Positions 12,527-25,400 of a DNA stretch of 64,000 bases are shown here, one piece after another. The notes under the pieces were generated by a model. That model did not search any database and was not told the origin of the DNA. It saw nothing but the letters and a program-made list of their open reading frames with translations. Origin of the DNA: Osmia lignaria lignaria (lineage: Eukaryota > Arthropoda > Insecta > Hymenoptera > Megachilidae); contig NW_027478159.1 in NCBI RefSeq assembly GCF_051020975.1, forward strand, positions 6,650,501 through 6,714,500, read 5' to 3'. The position numbers were made by a program, and so were the translations under genes. Each line of letters starts with the position of its first letter. The first letter of the stretch is position 1.

Positions 12527-15500
12527 GCTACAAAAAAGGTCTCTTAACATTTTGCCATAGCTCGCTTCGTTTCCGAGATATTTGCAGATTTATCTCAAGG
12601 GAAGGGGCCTGACGGACATATTTCGAGATATTTCTTCTTCTTGTTGTTCTTCTTCTGCACAGCTAAGCTGGAAGTGGCATTTGCGGCTGGCACTAGTGCA
12701 GAGTTATCTCAAAGAAAGGGGCCACGGTGTTTCTGTATCCCTATTATGTTGGTGCGGCTTCGGAACTTTTAAATATCTCGATATATCTCGAAAACTACGC
12801 TTCTGATCAAAAAATATCGTAGAACATAAATTGTAGGAAACATAATTCTCTACAAAAAAGGTCTCTTAACATTTTGCCATAGCTCGCTTCGTTTCCGAGA
12901 TATTTGCAGATATATCTCAAGGGAAGGGGCCTGACGGACATATTTCGAGATATTTCTTCTTCTTGTTGTTCTTCTTCTGCACAGCTAAGCTGGAAGTGGC
13001 ATTTACAGCTCGCAATAGTGCAGAGTTATCTCAAAGAAAGGGGCCACGGTGTTTCTGTATCTCTATTATGTTGGTGCGGCTTCGGAACTTTTAAATATCT
13101 TGATATATCTCGAGAACTACGCATCTGATCAAAAAATATCATAGAACATGAAAAGTAGGAAACTTAATTCTCTACAAAAAAGGTCTCTTAACATTTTGCC
13201 ATAGCTCGCTTCGTTTCCGAGATATTTGCAGATTTATCTCAAGGGAAGGGGCCTGACGGACATATTTCGAGATATTTCTTCTTCTTGTTGTTCTTCTTCT
13301 GCACAGCTAAGCTGGAAGTGGCATTTGCAGCTCGCAATAGTGCAGAGTTATCTCAAAGAAAGGGGCCACGGTGTTTCTGTATCTCTATTATGTTGGTGCG
13401 GCTTCGGAACTTTTAAATATCTTGATATATCTCGAGAACTACGCGTCTGATCAAAAAATATCATAGAACATAAAAAGTAGGAAACATAATTTTCTACAAA
13501 AACGGTCTCTTAACATTTTGCCATAGCTCGCTTCGTTTCCGAGATATTTGCAGATTTATCTCAAGGTAAGGGGCCTGTCGGACATATTTCGAGATATTTC
13601 TTCTTCTTGTTGCTCTTCTTCTGCACAGCTAAGCTGGAAGTGGCATTTGCGGCTCGCACTAGTGCAGAGTTATCTCAAAGAAAGGGGCCACGGTGTTTCT
13701 GTATCTCTATTATGTTGGTGCGGCTTCGGAACTTTTAAATATCTCGATATATCTCGAAAACTACGCTTCTGATCAAAAAATATCATACAACATGAATTGT
13801 AGGAAACATAATTCTCTACAAAAAACGTCTCTTAACATTTTGCCATAGCTCGCTTCGTTTCCGAGATATTTGCAGATTTATCTCAAGGGAAGTGGCCTGA
13901 CGGACATATTTCGAGATATTTCTTCTTCTTGTTGTTCTTCTTCTGCACAGCTAAGCTGGAAGTGGCATTTGCGGCTCGCACTAGTGCAGAGTTATCTCAA
14001 AGAAAGGGGCCACGGTGTTTCTGTATCTCTATTATGTTGGTGCGGCTTCGGAACTTTTAAATATCTTGATATATCTCGAGAACTACGCATCTGATCAAAA
14101 AATATCATAGAACATAAAAAGTAGGAAACCTAATTCTCTACAAAAAAGGTCTCTTAACATTTTGCCATAGCTCGCTTCGTTTCCGAGATATTTGCAGATT
14201 TATCTCAAGGGAAGGGGCCTGACGGACATATTTCGAGATATTTCTTCTTCTTGTTGTTCTTCTTCTGCACAGCTAAGCTGGAAGTGGCATTTGCGGCTGG
14301 CACTAGTGCAGAGTTATCTCAAAGAAAGGGGCCACGGTGTTTCTGTATCCCTATTATGTTGGTGCGGCTTCGGAACTTTTAAATATCTCGATATATCTCG
14401 AAAACTACGCTTCGGATCAAAAAATATCGTAGAACATAAATTGTAGGAAACATAATTCTCTACAAAAAAGGTCTCTTAACATTTTGCCATAACTCGCTTC
14501 GTTTCCGAGATATTTGCAGATTTATCTCAAGGGAAGTGGCCTGACGGACATATTTCGAGATATTTCTTCTTCTTGTTGTTCTTCTTCTGCACAGCTAAGC
14601 TGGAAGTGGCATTTGCGGCTCGCACTAGTGCAGAGTTATCTCAAAGAAAGGGGCCACGGTGTTTCTGTATCTCTATTATGTTGGTGCGGCTTCGGAACTT
14701 TTAAATATCTTGATATATCTCGAGAACTACGCATCTGATCAAAAAATATCATAGAACATAAAAAGTAGGAAACCTAATTCTCTACAAAAAAGGTCTCTTA
14801 ACATTTTGCCATAGCTCGCTTCGTTTCCGAGATATTTGCAGATTTATCTCAAGGGAAGGGGCCTGACGGACATATTTCGAGATATTTCTTCTTCTTGTTG
14901 TTCTTCTTCTGCACAGCTAAGCTGGAAGTGGCATTTGCGGCTGGCACTAGTGCAGAGTTATCTCAAAGAAAGGGGCCACGGTGTTTCTGTATCCCTATTA
15001 TGTTGGTGCGGCTTCGGAACTTTTAAATATCTCGATATATCTCGAAAACTACGCTTCTGATCAAAAAATATCGTAGAACATAAATTGTAGGAAACATAAT
15101 TCTCTACAAAAAAGGTCTCTTAACATTTTGCCATAGCTCGCTTCGTTTCCGAGATATTTGCAGATATATCTCAAGGGAAGGGGCCTGACGGACATATTTC
15201 GAGATATTTCTTCTTCTGGTTGTTCTTCTTCTGCGCAGCTAAGCTGGAAGTGGCATTTGCAGCTCGCAATAGTGCATAGCTATCTGAAAGAAAGGGGCCA
15301 CAGTGTTTCTGTATCTCTATTATGTTGGTGCGGCTTCGGAACTTTTAAATATCTTGATATATCTCGAGAACTACGCATCTGATCAGAAAATATCATAGAA
15401 GATAAAAAGTAGGAAACTTAATTCTCTACAAAAAAGGTCTCTTAACATTTTGCCATAGCTCGCTTCGTTTCCGAGATATTTGCAGATTTATCTCAAGGTA

Positions 15501-18500
15501 AAGGGCCTGACGGACATATTTCGAGATATTTCTTCTTCTTGTTGTTCTTCTTCTGCACAGCTAAGCTGGAAGTGGCATTTGCAGCTCGCAATAGTGCATA
15601 GTTATCTGAAAGAAAGGGGCCACGGTGTTTCTGTATCTTTATTATGTTGGTGCGGCTTCGGAACTTTTAAATATCTTGATATATCTCGAGAACTACGCAT
15701 CTGATCAAAAAATATCATAGAACATAAAAAGTAGGAAACTCAATTCTCTACAAAAAAGGTCTCTTAACATTTTGCAATAGCTCGCTTCGTTTCCGAGATA
15801 TTTGCAGATTTATCTCAAGGGAAGGTGCCTGACGGACATATTTCGAGATATTTCTTCTTCTTGTTGTTCTTGTTCTGCACAGCTAAGCTGGAAGTGGCAT
15901 TTGCGGCTCGCACTAGTGCAGAGTTATCTCAAAGAAAGGGGCCACGGTGTTTCTGTATCTCTATTATGTTGGTGCGGCTTCGGAACTTTTAAATATCTCG
16001 ATATATCTCGAAAACTACGCTTCTGATCAAAAAATATCATAGAACATAAATTGTAGGAAACATAATTCTTTACAAAAAACGGCTCTTAACATTTTGCCAT
16101 AGCTCGCTTCGTTTCCGAGATATTTGCAGATTCAGCTCAAAGGAACTGGCCTGACGGACATATTTCGAGATATTTCTTCTTCTTGTTGTTCTTCTTCTGC
16201 ACAGCTAAGCTGAAAGTGGCATTTGCAGCTCGCAATAGTGCAGAGTTATCTCAAAGAAAGGGGCCACGGTGTTTCTGTATCTCTATTATGTTGGTGCGGC
16301 TTCGGAACTTTTAAATATCTTGATATATCTCGAGAACTACGCATCTGATCAAAAAATATCATAGAACATAAATTGTAGGAAACATAATTCTCTACAAAAA
16401 AGGTCTCTTAACATTTTGCCATAGCTCGCTTCGTTTCCGAGATATTTGCAGATATATCTCAAGGGAAGGGGCCTGACGGACATATTTCGAGATATTTCTT
16501 CTTCTTGTTGTTCTTCTTCTGCGCAGCTAAGCTGGAAGTGGCATTTGCAGCTCGCAATAGTGCAGAGATATCTCAAAGAAAGGGGCCACGGTGTTTCTGT
16601 ATCTCTATTATGTTGGTGCGGCTTCGGAACTTTTAAATATCTTGATATATCTCGAGAACTACTCATCTGATCAGAAAATATCATAGAAGATAAAAAGTAG
16701 GAAACTTAATTCTCTACAAAAAAGGTCTCTTAACATTTTGCCATAGCTCGCTTCGTTTCCGAGATATTTGCAGATTTATCTCAAGGTAAGGGGCCTGACG
16801 GACATATTTCGAGATATTTCTTCTTCTTGTTGTTCTTCTTCTGCACAGCTAAGCTGGAAGTGGCATTTGCAGCTCGCAATAGTGCATAGTTATCTGAAAG
16901 AAAGGGGCCACGGTGTTTCTGTATCTCTATTATGTTGGTGCGGCTTCGGAACTTTTAAATATCTTGATATATCTCGAGAACTACGCATCTGATCAAAAAA
17001 TATCATAGAACATAAAAAGTAGGAAACTCAATTCTCTACAAAAAAGGTCTCTTAACATTTTGCAATAGCTCGCTTCGTTTCCGAGATATTTGCAGATTTA
17101 TCTCAAGGGAAGGGGCCTGACGGACATATTTCGAGATATTTCTTCTTCTTGTTGTTCTTCTTCTGCACAGCTAAGCTGAAAGTGGCATTTGCAGCTCGCA
17201 ATAGTGCAGAGTTATCTCAAAGAAAGGGGCCACGGTGTTTCTGTATCTCTATTATGTTGGTGCGGCTTCGGAACTTTTAAATATCTTGATATATCTCGAG
17301 AACTACGCATCTGATCAAAAAATATCATAGAACATAAAAAGTAGGAAACTTAATTCTCTACAAAAAAGGTCGCTTAACATTTTGCCATAGCTCGCTTCGT
17401 TTCCGAGATATTTGCATATTTATCTCAAGGGAAGGGGCCTGACGGACATATTTCGAGATATTTCTTCTTCTTGTTGTTCTTCTTCTGCACAGCTAAGCTG
17501 GAAGTGGCATTTGCGGCTCGCACTAGTGCAGAGTTATCTCAAAGAACGGGGCCACGGTGTTTCTGAATACCTATTATGTTGGTGCGGCTTCGGAACTTTT
17601 AAATATCTTGATATATCTCGAGAACTACGCTTCTGATCAAAAAATATCATAGAACATAAATTGTAGGAAACATAATTCTCTACAAAAAACGTCTCTTAAC
17701 ATTTTGCCATAGCTCGCTTCGTTTCCGAGATATTTGCAGATTTATCTCAAGGGAAGGGGCCTGACGGACATATTTCGAGATATTTCTTCTTCTTGTTGTT
17801 CTTCTTCTGCACAGCTAAGCTGAAAGTGGCATTTGCAGCTCGCAATAGTGCAGAGTTATCTCAAAGAAAGGGGCCACGGTGTTTCTGTATCTCTATTATG
17901 TTGGTGCGGCTTCGGAACTTTTAAATATCGTGATATATCTCGAGAACTACGCATCTGATCAGAAAATATCATAGAAGATAAAGAGTAGGAAACTTAATTC
18001 TCTACAAAAAAGGTCTCTTAACATTTTGCCATAGCTCGCTTCGTTTCCGAGATACTTGCAGATTTATCTCAAGGTAAGGGGCCTGACGGACATATTTCGA
18101 GATATTTCTTCTTCTTGTTGTTCTTCTTCTGCACAGCTAAGCTGGAAGTGGCATTTGCAGCTCGCAATAGTGCAGAGTTATCTCAAAGAAAGGAGCCACG
18201 CTGTTTCTGTATCTCTATTATGTTGGTGCGGCTTCGGAACTTTTAAATATCTTGACATATCTCGAGAACTACGCGTCTGATCAAAAAATATCATAGAACA
18301 TAAAAAGTAGAAAACATAATTCTCTACAAAAAAGGTCTCTTAACATTTTGCCATAGCTCGCTTCGTTTCCGAGATATTTGCAGATTTATCTCAAGGGAAG
18401 GGGCCTGACGGACATATTTCGAGATATTTCTTCTTCTTGTTGTTCCTCTTCTGCACAGCTAAGCTGGAAGTGGCATTTGCAGCTCGCAATTGTGCAGAGT

Positions 18501-18966
18501 TATCTCAAAGAGAGGGGCCACGATGTTTCTGTATCTCTATTATGTTGGTGCGGCTTCGGAACTTTTAAATATCTTGATATATCTCGAGAACTACGCATCT
18601 GATCAGAAAATATCATAGAAGATAAAAAGTAGGAAACTTAATTCTCCACAAAAAAGGTCTCTTAACATTTTGCCATAGCTCGCTTCGTTTCCGAGATATT
18701 TGCAGATCTATCTCAAGGTAAGGGGCCTGACGGACATATTTCGAGATATTTCTTCTTCTTGTTGTTCTTCTTCTGCACAGCTAAGCTGGAAGTGGCATTT
18801 GCAGCTCGCAATAGTGCATAGCTATCTGAAAGAAAGGGGCCACGGTGTTTCTGTATCTCTATTATGTTGGTGCGGCTTCGGAACTTTTAAATATCTTGAT
18901 ATATCTCGAGAACTACGCATCTGATCAAAAAATATCATAGAACATAAAAAGTAGGAAACTTAATTC
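12527..18966 (+). repeat. Higher-order block, copy 2, with one extra monomer (6,440 bp)
   Basis: This repeats copy 1 in order: anchors 12582-17734 pair with 6464-11616 at +6,118. Then comes an extra monomer at 18056, then 18378 and 18700, which pair with 11938 and 12260 at +6,440 (20 x 322). Very few differences are visible; one is GGTAAAGGG near 15495 against GGTAAGGGG near 9377. The extra 18056 monomer (GATACTTGCAG, GGAGCCACGCTG, ACGCGTCTG) was either inserted here or lost from copy 1. Such near identity over 6 kb implies a recent duplication or an assembly question. Confidence 0.93.
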
Positions 18967-21900
18967 GCTACAAAAAAGGTCTCTTAACATTTTGCCATAG
19001 CTCGCTTCGTTTCCGAGATATTTGCAGATTTATCTCAAGGGAAGGGGCCTAACGGACATATTTCGTGATATTTCTTCTTCTTGTTGTTCTTCTTCTGCAC
19101 AGCTAAGCTGGAAGTGGCATTTCCAGCTCGCAATAGTGCAGAGTTATCTCGAAGAGAGGGGCCACGGTGTTTCTGTATCTCTATTATGTTGGTGCGGCTT
19201 CGGAACTTTTAAATATCTTGATATATCTCGAGAACTACGCGTCTGATCAAAAAATATCATAGAACATAAATTGTAGGAAACATAATTGTCTACAAAAAAG
19301 GCCTCTTAACATTTTGCCATAGCTCGCTTCGTTTCCGAGATATTTGCAGATTTATCTCATGGTAAGGGGCCTGACGGACATATTTCGAGATATTTCTTCT
19401 TCTTGTTGTTCTTCTTCTGCACAGCTAAGCTGGAAGTGGCATTTACAGCTCGCAATAGTGCAGAGCTATCTCAAAGGAAGGGGCCACGGTGTTTCTGTAT
19501 CTCTATTCTGTTGGTGCGGCTTCGGAACTTTTAAATATCGTGATATATCTCGAGAACTACGCATCTGATCAGAAAATATCATAGAAGATAAAAAGTAGGA
19601 AACTTAATTCTCTACAAAAAAGGTCTCTCAACATTTTGCCATAGCTCGCTTCGTTTCCGAGATATTTGCAGATTTATCTCAAGGTAAGGGGCCTGACGGA
19701 CATATTTCGAGATATTTCTTCTTCTTGTTGTTCTTCTTCTGCACAGCTAAGCTGAAAGTGGCATTTGCAGCTCGCAATAGTGCAGAGTTATCTCAAAGAA
19801 AGGGGCCACGGTGTTTCTGTATCTCTATTATGTTGGTGCGGCTTCGGAACTTTTAAATATCTTGATATATCTCGAGAACTACGCATCTGATCAAAAAATA
19901 TCATAGAACATAAAACGTAGGAAACTTAATTCTCTACAAAAAAGGTCGCTTAACATTTTGCCATAGCTCGCTTCGTTTCCGAGATATTTGCAGATTTATC
20001 TCAAGGGAAGGGGCCTAACGGACATATTTCGAGATATTTCTTCTTCTTGTTGTTCTTCTTCTGCACAGCTAAACTGGAAGTGGCATTTCCAGGTCGCAAT
20101 AGTGCAGAGTTATCTCAAAGAAAGGAGCCACGCTGTTTCTGTATCTCTATTATGTTGGTGCGGCTTCGGAACTTTTAAATATCTTGATATATCTCGAGAA
20201 CTACGCATCTGATCAGAAAATATCATAGAAGATAAAAAGTAGGAAACTTAATTCTCTACAAAAAAGGTCTCTTAACATTTTGCCATAGCTCGCTTCGTTT
20301 CCGAGATATTTGCAGATTTATCTCAAGGTAAGGGGCCTGACGGACATATTTCGAGATATTTCTTCTTCTTGTTGTTCTTCTTCTGCACAGCTAAGCTGGA
20401 AGTGGCATTTGCAGCTCGCAATAGTGCAGAGTTATCTCAAAGAGAGGGGCACGGTGTTTCTGTATCCCTATTATGTTGGTGCGGCTTCGGAACTTTTAAA
20501 TATCTTGATATATCTCGAGAACTACGCATCTGATCAAAAAATATCATAGAACATAAAACGTAGGAAACTTAATTCTCTACAAAAAAGGTCTCTTAACATT
20601 TTGCCATAGCTCGCTTCGTTTCCGAGATATTTGCAGATTTATCTCAAGGGAAGGGGCCTAACGGACATATTTCGAGATATTTCTTCTTCTTGTTGTTCTT
20701 CTTCTGCACAGCTAAGCTGGAAGTGGCATTTGCAGCTCGCAATTGTGCAGAGTTATCTCAAAGAGAGGGGCCACGATGTTTCTGTATCTCTATTATGTTG
20801 GTGCGGCTTCGGAACTTTTAAATATCTTGATATATCTCGAGAACTACGCATCTGATCAGAAAATATCATAGAAGATAAAAAGTAGGAAACTTAATTCTCC
20901 ACAAAAAAGGTCTCTTAACATTTTGCCATAGCTCGCTTCGTTTCCGAGATATTTGCAGATCTATCTCAAGGTAAGGGGCCTGACGGACATATTTCGAGAT
21001 ATTTCTTCTTCTTGTTGTTCTTCTTCTGCACAGCTAAGCTGGAAGTGGCATTTGCAGCTCGCAATAGTGCATAGCTATCTGAAAGAAAGGGGCCACGGTG
21101 TTTCTGTATCTCTATTATGTTGGTGCGGCTTCGGAACTTTTAAATATCTTGATATATCTCGAGAACTACGCATCTGATCAAAAAATATCATAGAACATAA
21201 AAAGTAGGAAACTTAATTCGCTACAAAAAAGGTCTCTTAACATTTTGCCATAGCTCGCTTCGTTTCCGAGATATTTGCAGATTTATCTCAAGGGAAGGGG
21301 CCTAACGGACATATTTCGTGATATTTCTTCTTCTTGTTGTTCTTCTTCTGCACAGCTAAGCTGGAAGTGGCATTTCCAGCTCGCAATAGTGCAGAGTTAT
21401 CTCGAAGAGAGGGGCCACGGTGTTTCTGTATCTCTATTATGTTGGTGCGGCTTCGGAACTTTTAAATATCTTGATATATCTCGAGAACTACGCGTCTGAT
21501 CAAAAAATATCATAGAACATAAATTGTAGGAAACATAATTGTCTACAAAAAAGGCCTCTTAACATTTTGCCATAGCTCGCTTCGTTTCCGAGATATTTGC
21601 AGATTTATCTCATGGTAAGGGGCCTGACGGACATATTTCGAGATATTTCTTCTTCTTGTTGTTCTTCTTCTGCACAGCTAAGCTGGAAGTGGCATTTACA
21701 GCTCGCAATAGTGCAGAGCTATCTCAAAGGAAGGGGCCACGGTGTTTCTGTATCTCTATTCTGTTGGTGCGGCTTCGGAACTTTTAAATATCGTGATATA
21801 TCTCGAGAACTACGCATCTGATCAGAAAATATCATAGAAGATAAAAAGTAGGAAACTTAATTCTCTACAAAAAAGGTCTCTCAACATTTTGCCATAGCTC

Positions 21901-22954
21901 GCTTCGTTTCCGAGATATTTGCAGATTTATCTCAAGGTAAGGGGCCTGACGGACATATTTCGAGATATTTCTTCTTCTTGTTGTTCTTCTTCTGCACAGC
22001 TAAGCTGAAAGTGGCATTTGCAGCTCGCAATAGTGCAGAGTTATCTCAAAGAAAGGGGCCACGGTGTTTCTGTATCTCTATTATGTTGGTGCGGCTTCGG
22101 AACTTTTAAATATCTTGATATATCTCGAGAACTACGCATCTGATCAAAAAATATCATAGAACATAAAACGTAGGAAACTTAATTCTCTACAAAAAAGGTC
22201 GCTTAACATTTTGCCATAGCTCGCTTCGTTTCCGAGATATTTGCAGATTTATCTCAAGGGAAGGGGCCTAACGGACATATTTCGAGATATTTCTTCTTCT
22301 TGTTGTTCTTCTTCTGCACAGCTAAACTGGAAGTGGCATTTCCAGGTCGCATTAGTGCAGAGTTATCTCAAAGAAAGGAGCCACGCTGTTTCTGTATCTC
22401 TATTATGTTGGTGCGGCTTCGGAACTTTTAAATATCTTGATATATCTCGAGAACTACGCATCTGATCAGAAAATATCATAGAAGATAAAAAGTAGGAAAC
22501 TTAATTCTCTACAAAAAAGGTCTCTTAACATTTTGCCATAGCTCGCTTCGTTTCCGAGATATTTGCAGATTTATCTCAAGGTAAGGGGCCTGACGGACAT
22601 ATTTCGAGATATTTCTTCTTCTTGTTGTTCTTCTTCTGCACAGCTAAGCTGGAAGTGGCATTTGCAGCTCGCAATAGTGCAGAGTTATCTCAAAGAGAGG
22701 GGCACGGTGTTTCTGTATCCCTATTATGTTGGTGCGGCTTCGGAACTTTTAAATATCTTGATATATCTCGAGAACTACGCATCTGATCAAAAAATATCAT
22801 AGAACATAAAACGTAGGAAACTTAATTCTCTACAAAAAAGGTCTCTTAACATTTTGCCATAGCTCGCTTCGTTTCCGAGATATTTGCAGATTTATCTCAA
22901 GGGAAGGGGCCTAACGGACATATTTCGAGATATTTCTTCTTCTTGTTGTTCTTC
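18449..22954 (+). repeat. 7-mer tandem duplication (2,253 bp x 2)
   Basis: Anchors 18378-20310 match 20631-22563 at an offset of 2,253, which is 7 x 322 minus 1 because each copy carries one 321-bp monomer (20310, 22563). Shared markers are CAATTGTGCAG, GCAGATCTATC, TCTCGAAGAGAGG, TTCGTGATAT, CTCATGGTAAGG, CTATTCTGTTGG and GGAGCCACGCTG. The left breakpoint falls after the TTGTTCCTC/TTGTTCTTC difference (about 18446 versus 20699). One substitution between copies is GTCGCAATAG (20094) versus GTCGCATTAG (22347). Confidence 0.93.
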
Positions 22955-25400
22955 TTCTGCACAGCTAAACTGGAAGTGGCATTTCCAGGTCGCAATAGTG
23001 CAGAGTTATCTCAAAGAAAGGAGCCACGGTGTTTCTGTATCTCTATTATGTTGGTGCGGCTTCGGAACTTTTAAATATCTTGATATATCTCGAGAACTAC
23101 GCATCTGATCAAAAAATATCATAGAACATAAAAAGTAGGCAACTTAATTCTCTACAAAAAAGGTCTCTTAACATTTTGCCATAGCTCGCTTCGTTTCCGA
23201 GATATTTGCAGATTTATCTCAAGGGAAGGGGCCTGACGGACATATTTCGAGATATTTCTTCTTCTTGTTGTTCTTCTTCTGCACAGCTAAGCTGGAAGTG
23301 GCATTTGCAGCTCGCAATAGTGCAGAGTTATCTCAAAGAAAGGGGCCACGGTGTTTCTGTATCTCTATTATGTTGGTGCGGCTTCGGAACTTTTAAATAT
23401 CTTGATATATCTCGAGAACTACGCGTCTGATCAAAAAATATCATAGAACATAAAAAGTAGGAAACATAATTCTCTACAAAAAAGGTCTCTTAACATTTTG
23501 CCATAGCTCGCTTCGTCTCCGAGATATTTGCAGATATATCTCAAGGGAAGGGGCCTGACGGACATATTTCGAGATATTTCTTCTTCTTGTTGTTCTTCTT
23601 CTGCACAGCTAAGCTGGAAGTGGCATTTACAGCTCGCAATAGTGCAGAGTTATCTCAAAGAAAGGGGCCACGGTGTTTCTGTATCTCTATTATGTTGGTG
23701 CGGCTTCGGAACTTTTAAATATCTTGATATATCTCGAGAACTACGCATCTGATCAGAAAATATCATAGAAGATAAAAAGTAGGAAACTTAATTCTCTACA
23801 AAAAAGGTCTCTTAACATTTTGCCATAGCTCGCTTCGTTTCCGAGATATTTGCAGATTTATCTCAAGGTAAGGGGCCTGACGGACATATTTCGAGATATT
23901 TCTTCTTCTTGTTGTTCTTCTTCTGCACAGCTAAGCTGGAAGTGGCATTTGCAGCTCGCAATAGTGCAGAGTTATCTCAAAGAGAGGGGCACGGTGTTTC
24001 TGTATCCCTATTATGTTGGTGCGGCTTCGGAACTTTTAAATATCTTGATATATCTTGAGAACTACGCATCTGATCAAAAAATATCATAGAACATAAAACG
24101 TAGGAAACTTAATTCTCTACAAAAAAGGTCTCTTAACATTTTGCCATAGCTCGCTTCGTTTCCGAGATATTTGCAGATTTATCTCAAGGGAAGGGGCCTA
24201 ACGGACATATTTCGAGATATTTCTTCTTCTTGTTGTTCTTCTTCTGCACAGCTAAACTGGAAGTGGCATTTCCAGGTCGCAATAGTGCAGAGTTATCTCA
24301 AAGAAAGGAGCCACGGTGTTTCTGTATCTCTATTATGTTGGTGCGGCTTCGGAACTTTTAAATATCTTGATATATCTCGAGAACTACGCATCTGATCAGA
24401 AAATATCATAGAAGATAAAAAGTAGGAAACTTAATTCTCTACAAAAAAGGTCTCTTAACATTTTGCCATAGCTCGCTTCGTTTCCGAGATATTTGCAGAT
24501 TTATCTCAAGGTAAGGGGCCTGACGGACATATTTCGAGATATTTCTTCTTCTTGTTGTTCTTCTTCTGCACAGCTAAGCTGGAAGTGGCATTTGCAGCTC
24601 GCAATAGTGCAGAGTTATCTCAAAGAGAGGGGCACGGTGTTTCTGTATCCCTATTATGTTGGTGCGGCTTCGGAACTTTTAAATATCTTGATATATCTTG
24701 AGAACTACGCATCTGATCAAAAAATATCATAGAACATAAAACGTAGGAAACTTAATTCTCTACAAAAAAGGTCTCTTAACATTTTGCCATAGCTCGCTTC
24801 GTTTCCGAGATATTTGCAGATTTATCTCAAGGGAAGGGGCCTAACGGACATATTTCGAGATATTTCTTCTTCTTGTTGTTCTTCTTCTGCACAGCTAAAC
24901 TGGAAGTGGCATTTCCAGGTCGCAATAGTGCAGAGTTATCTCAAAGAAAGGAGCCACGGTGTTTCTGTATCTCTATTATGTTGGTGCGGCTTCGGAACTT
25001 TTAAATATCTTGATATATCTCGAGAACTACGCATCTGATCAAAAAATATCATAGAACATAAAAAGTAGGCAACTTAATTCTCTACAAAAAAGGTCTCTTA
25101 ACATTTTGCCATAGCTCGCTTCGTTTCCGAGATATTTGCAGATTTATCTCAAGGGAAGGGGCCTGACGGACATATTTCGAGATATTTCTTCTTCTTGTTG
25201 TTCTTCTTCTGCACAGCTAAGCTGGAAGTGGCATTTGCAGCTCGCAATAGTGCAGAGTTATCTCAAAGAAAGGGGCCACGGTGTTTCTGTATCTCTATTA
25301 TGTTGGTGCGGCTTCGGAACTTTTAAATATCTTGATATATCTCGAGAACTACGCGTCTGATCAAAAAATATCATAGAACATAAAAAGTAGGAAACATAAT
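22563..25400 (+). repeat. Dimer/hexamer zone carrying a 1-bp deletion marker
   Basis: Monomers 22563, 23850 and 24493 are 321 bp because GGGGCCACGG has become GGGGCACGG; they share this with 20310. Each is followed by a monomer with AAACTGG, TTCCAGGTCGC and GGAGCCACGGTG (22884, 24171, 24814). The six monomers 22563-24492 restart at 24493 at an offset of 1,930. The 23850 and 24493 copies also share TATCTTGAGAAC, so the 24493 dimer derives at least partly from 23850. The resemblance ends near 25400 (TCTCTATAAA). Confidence 0.88.
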
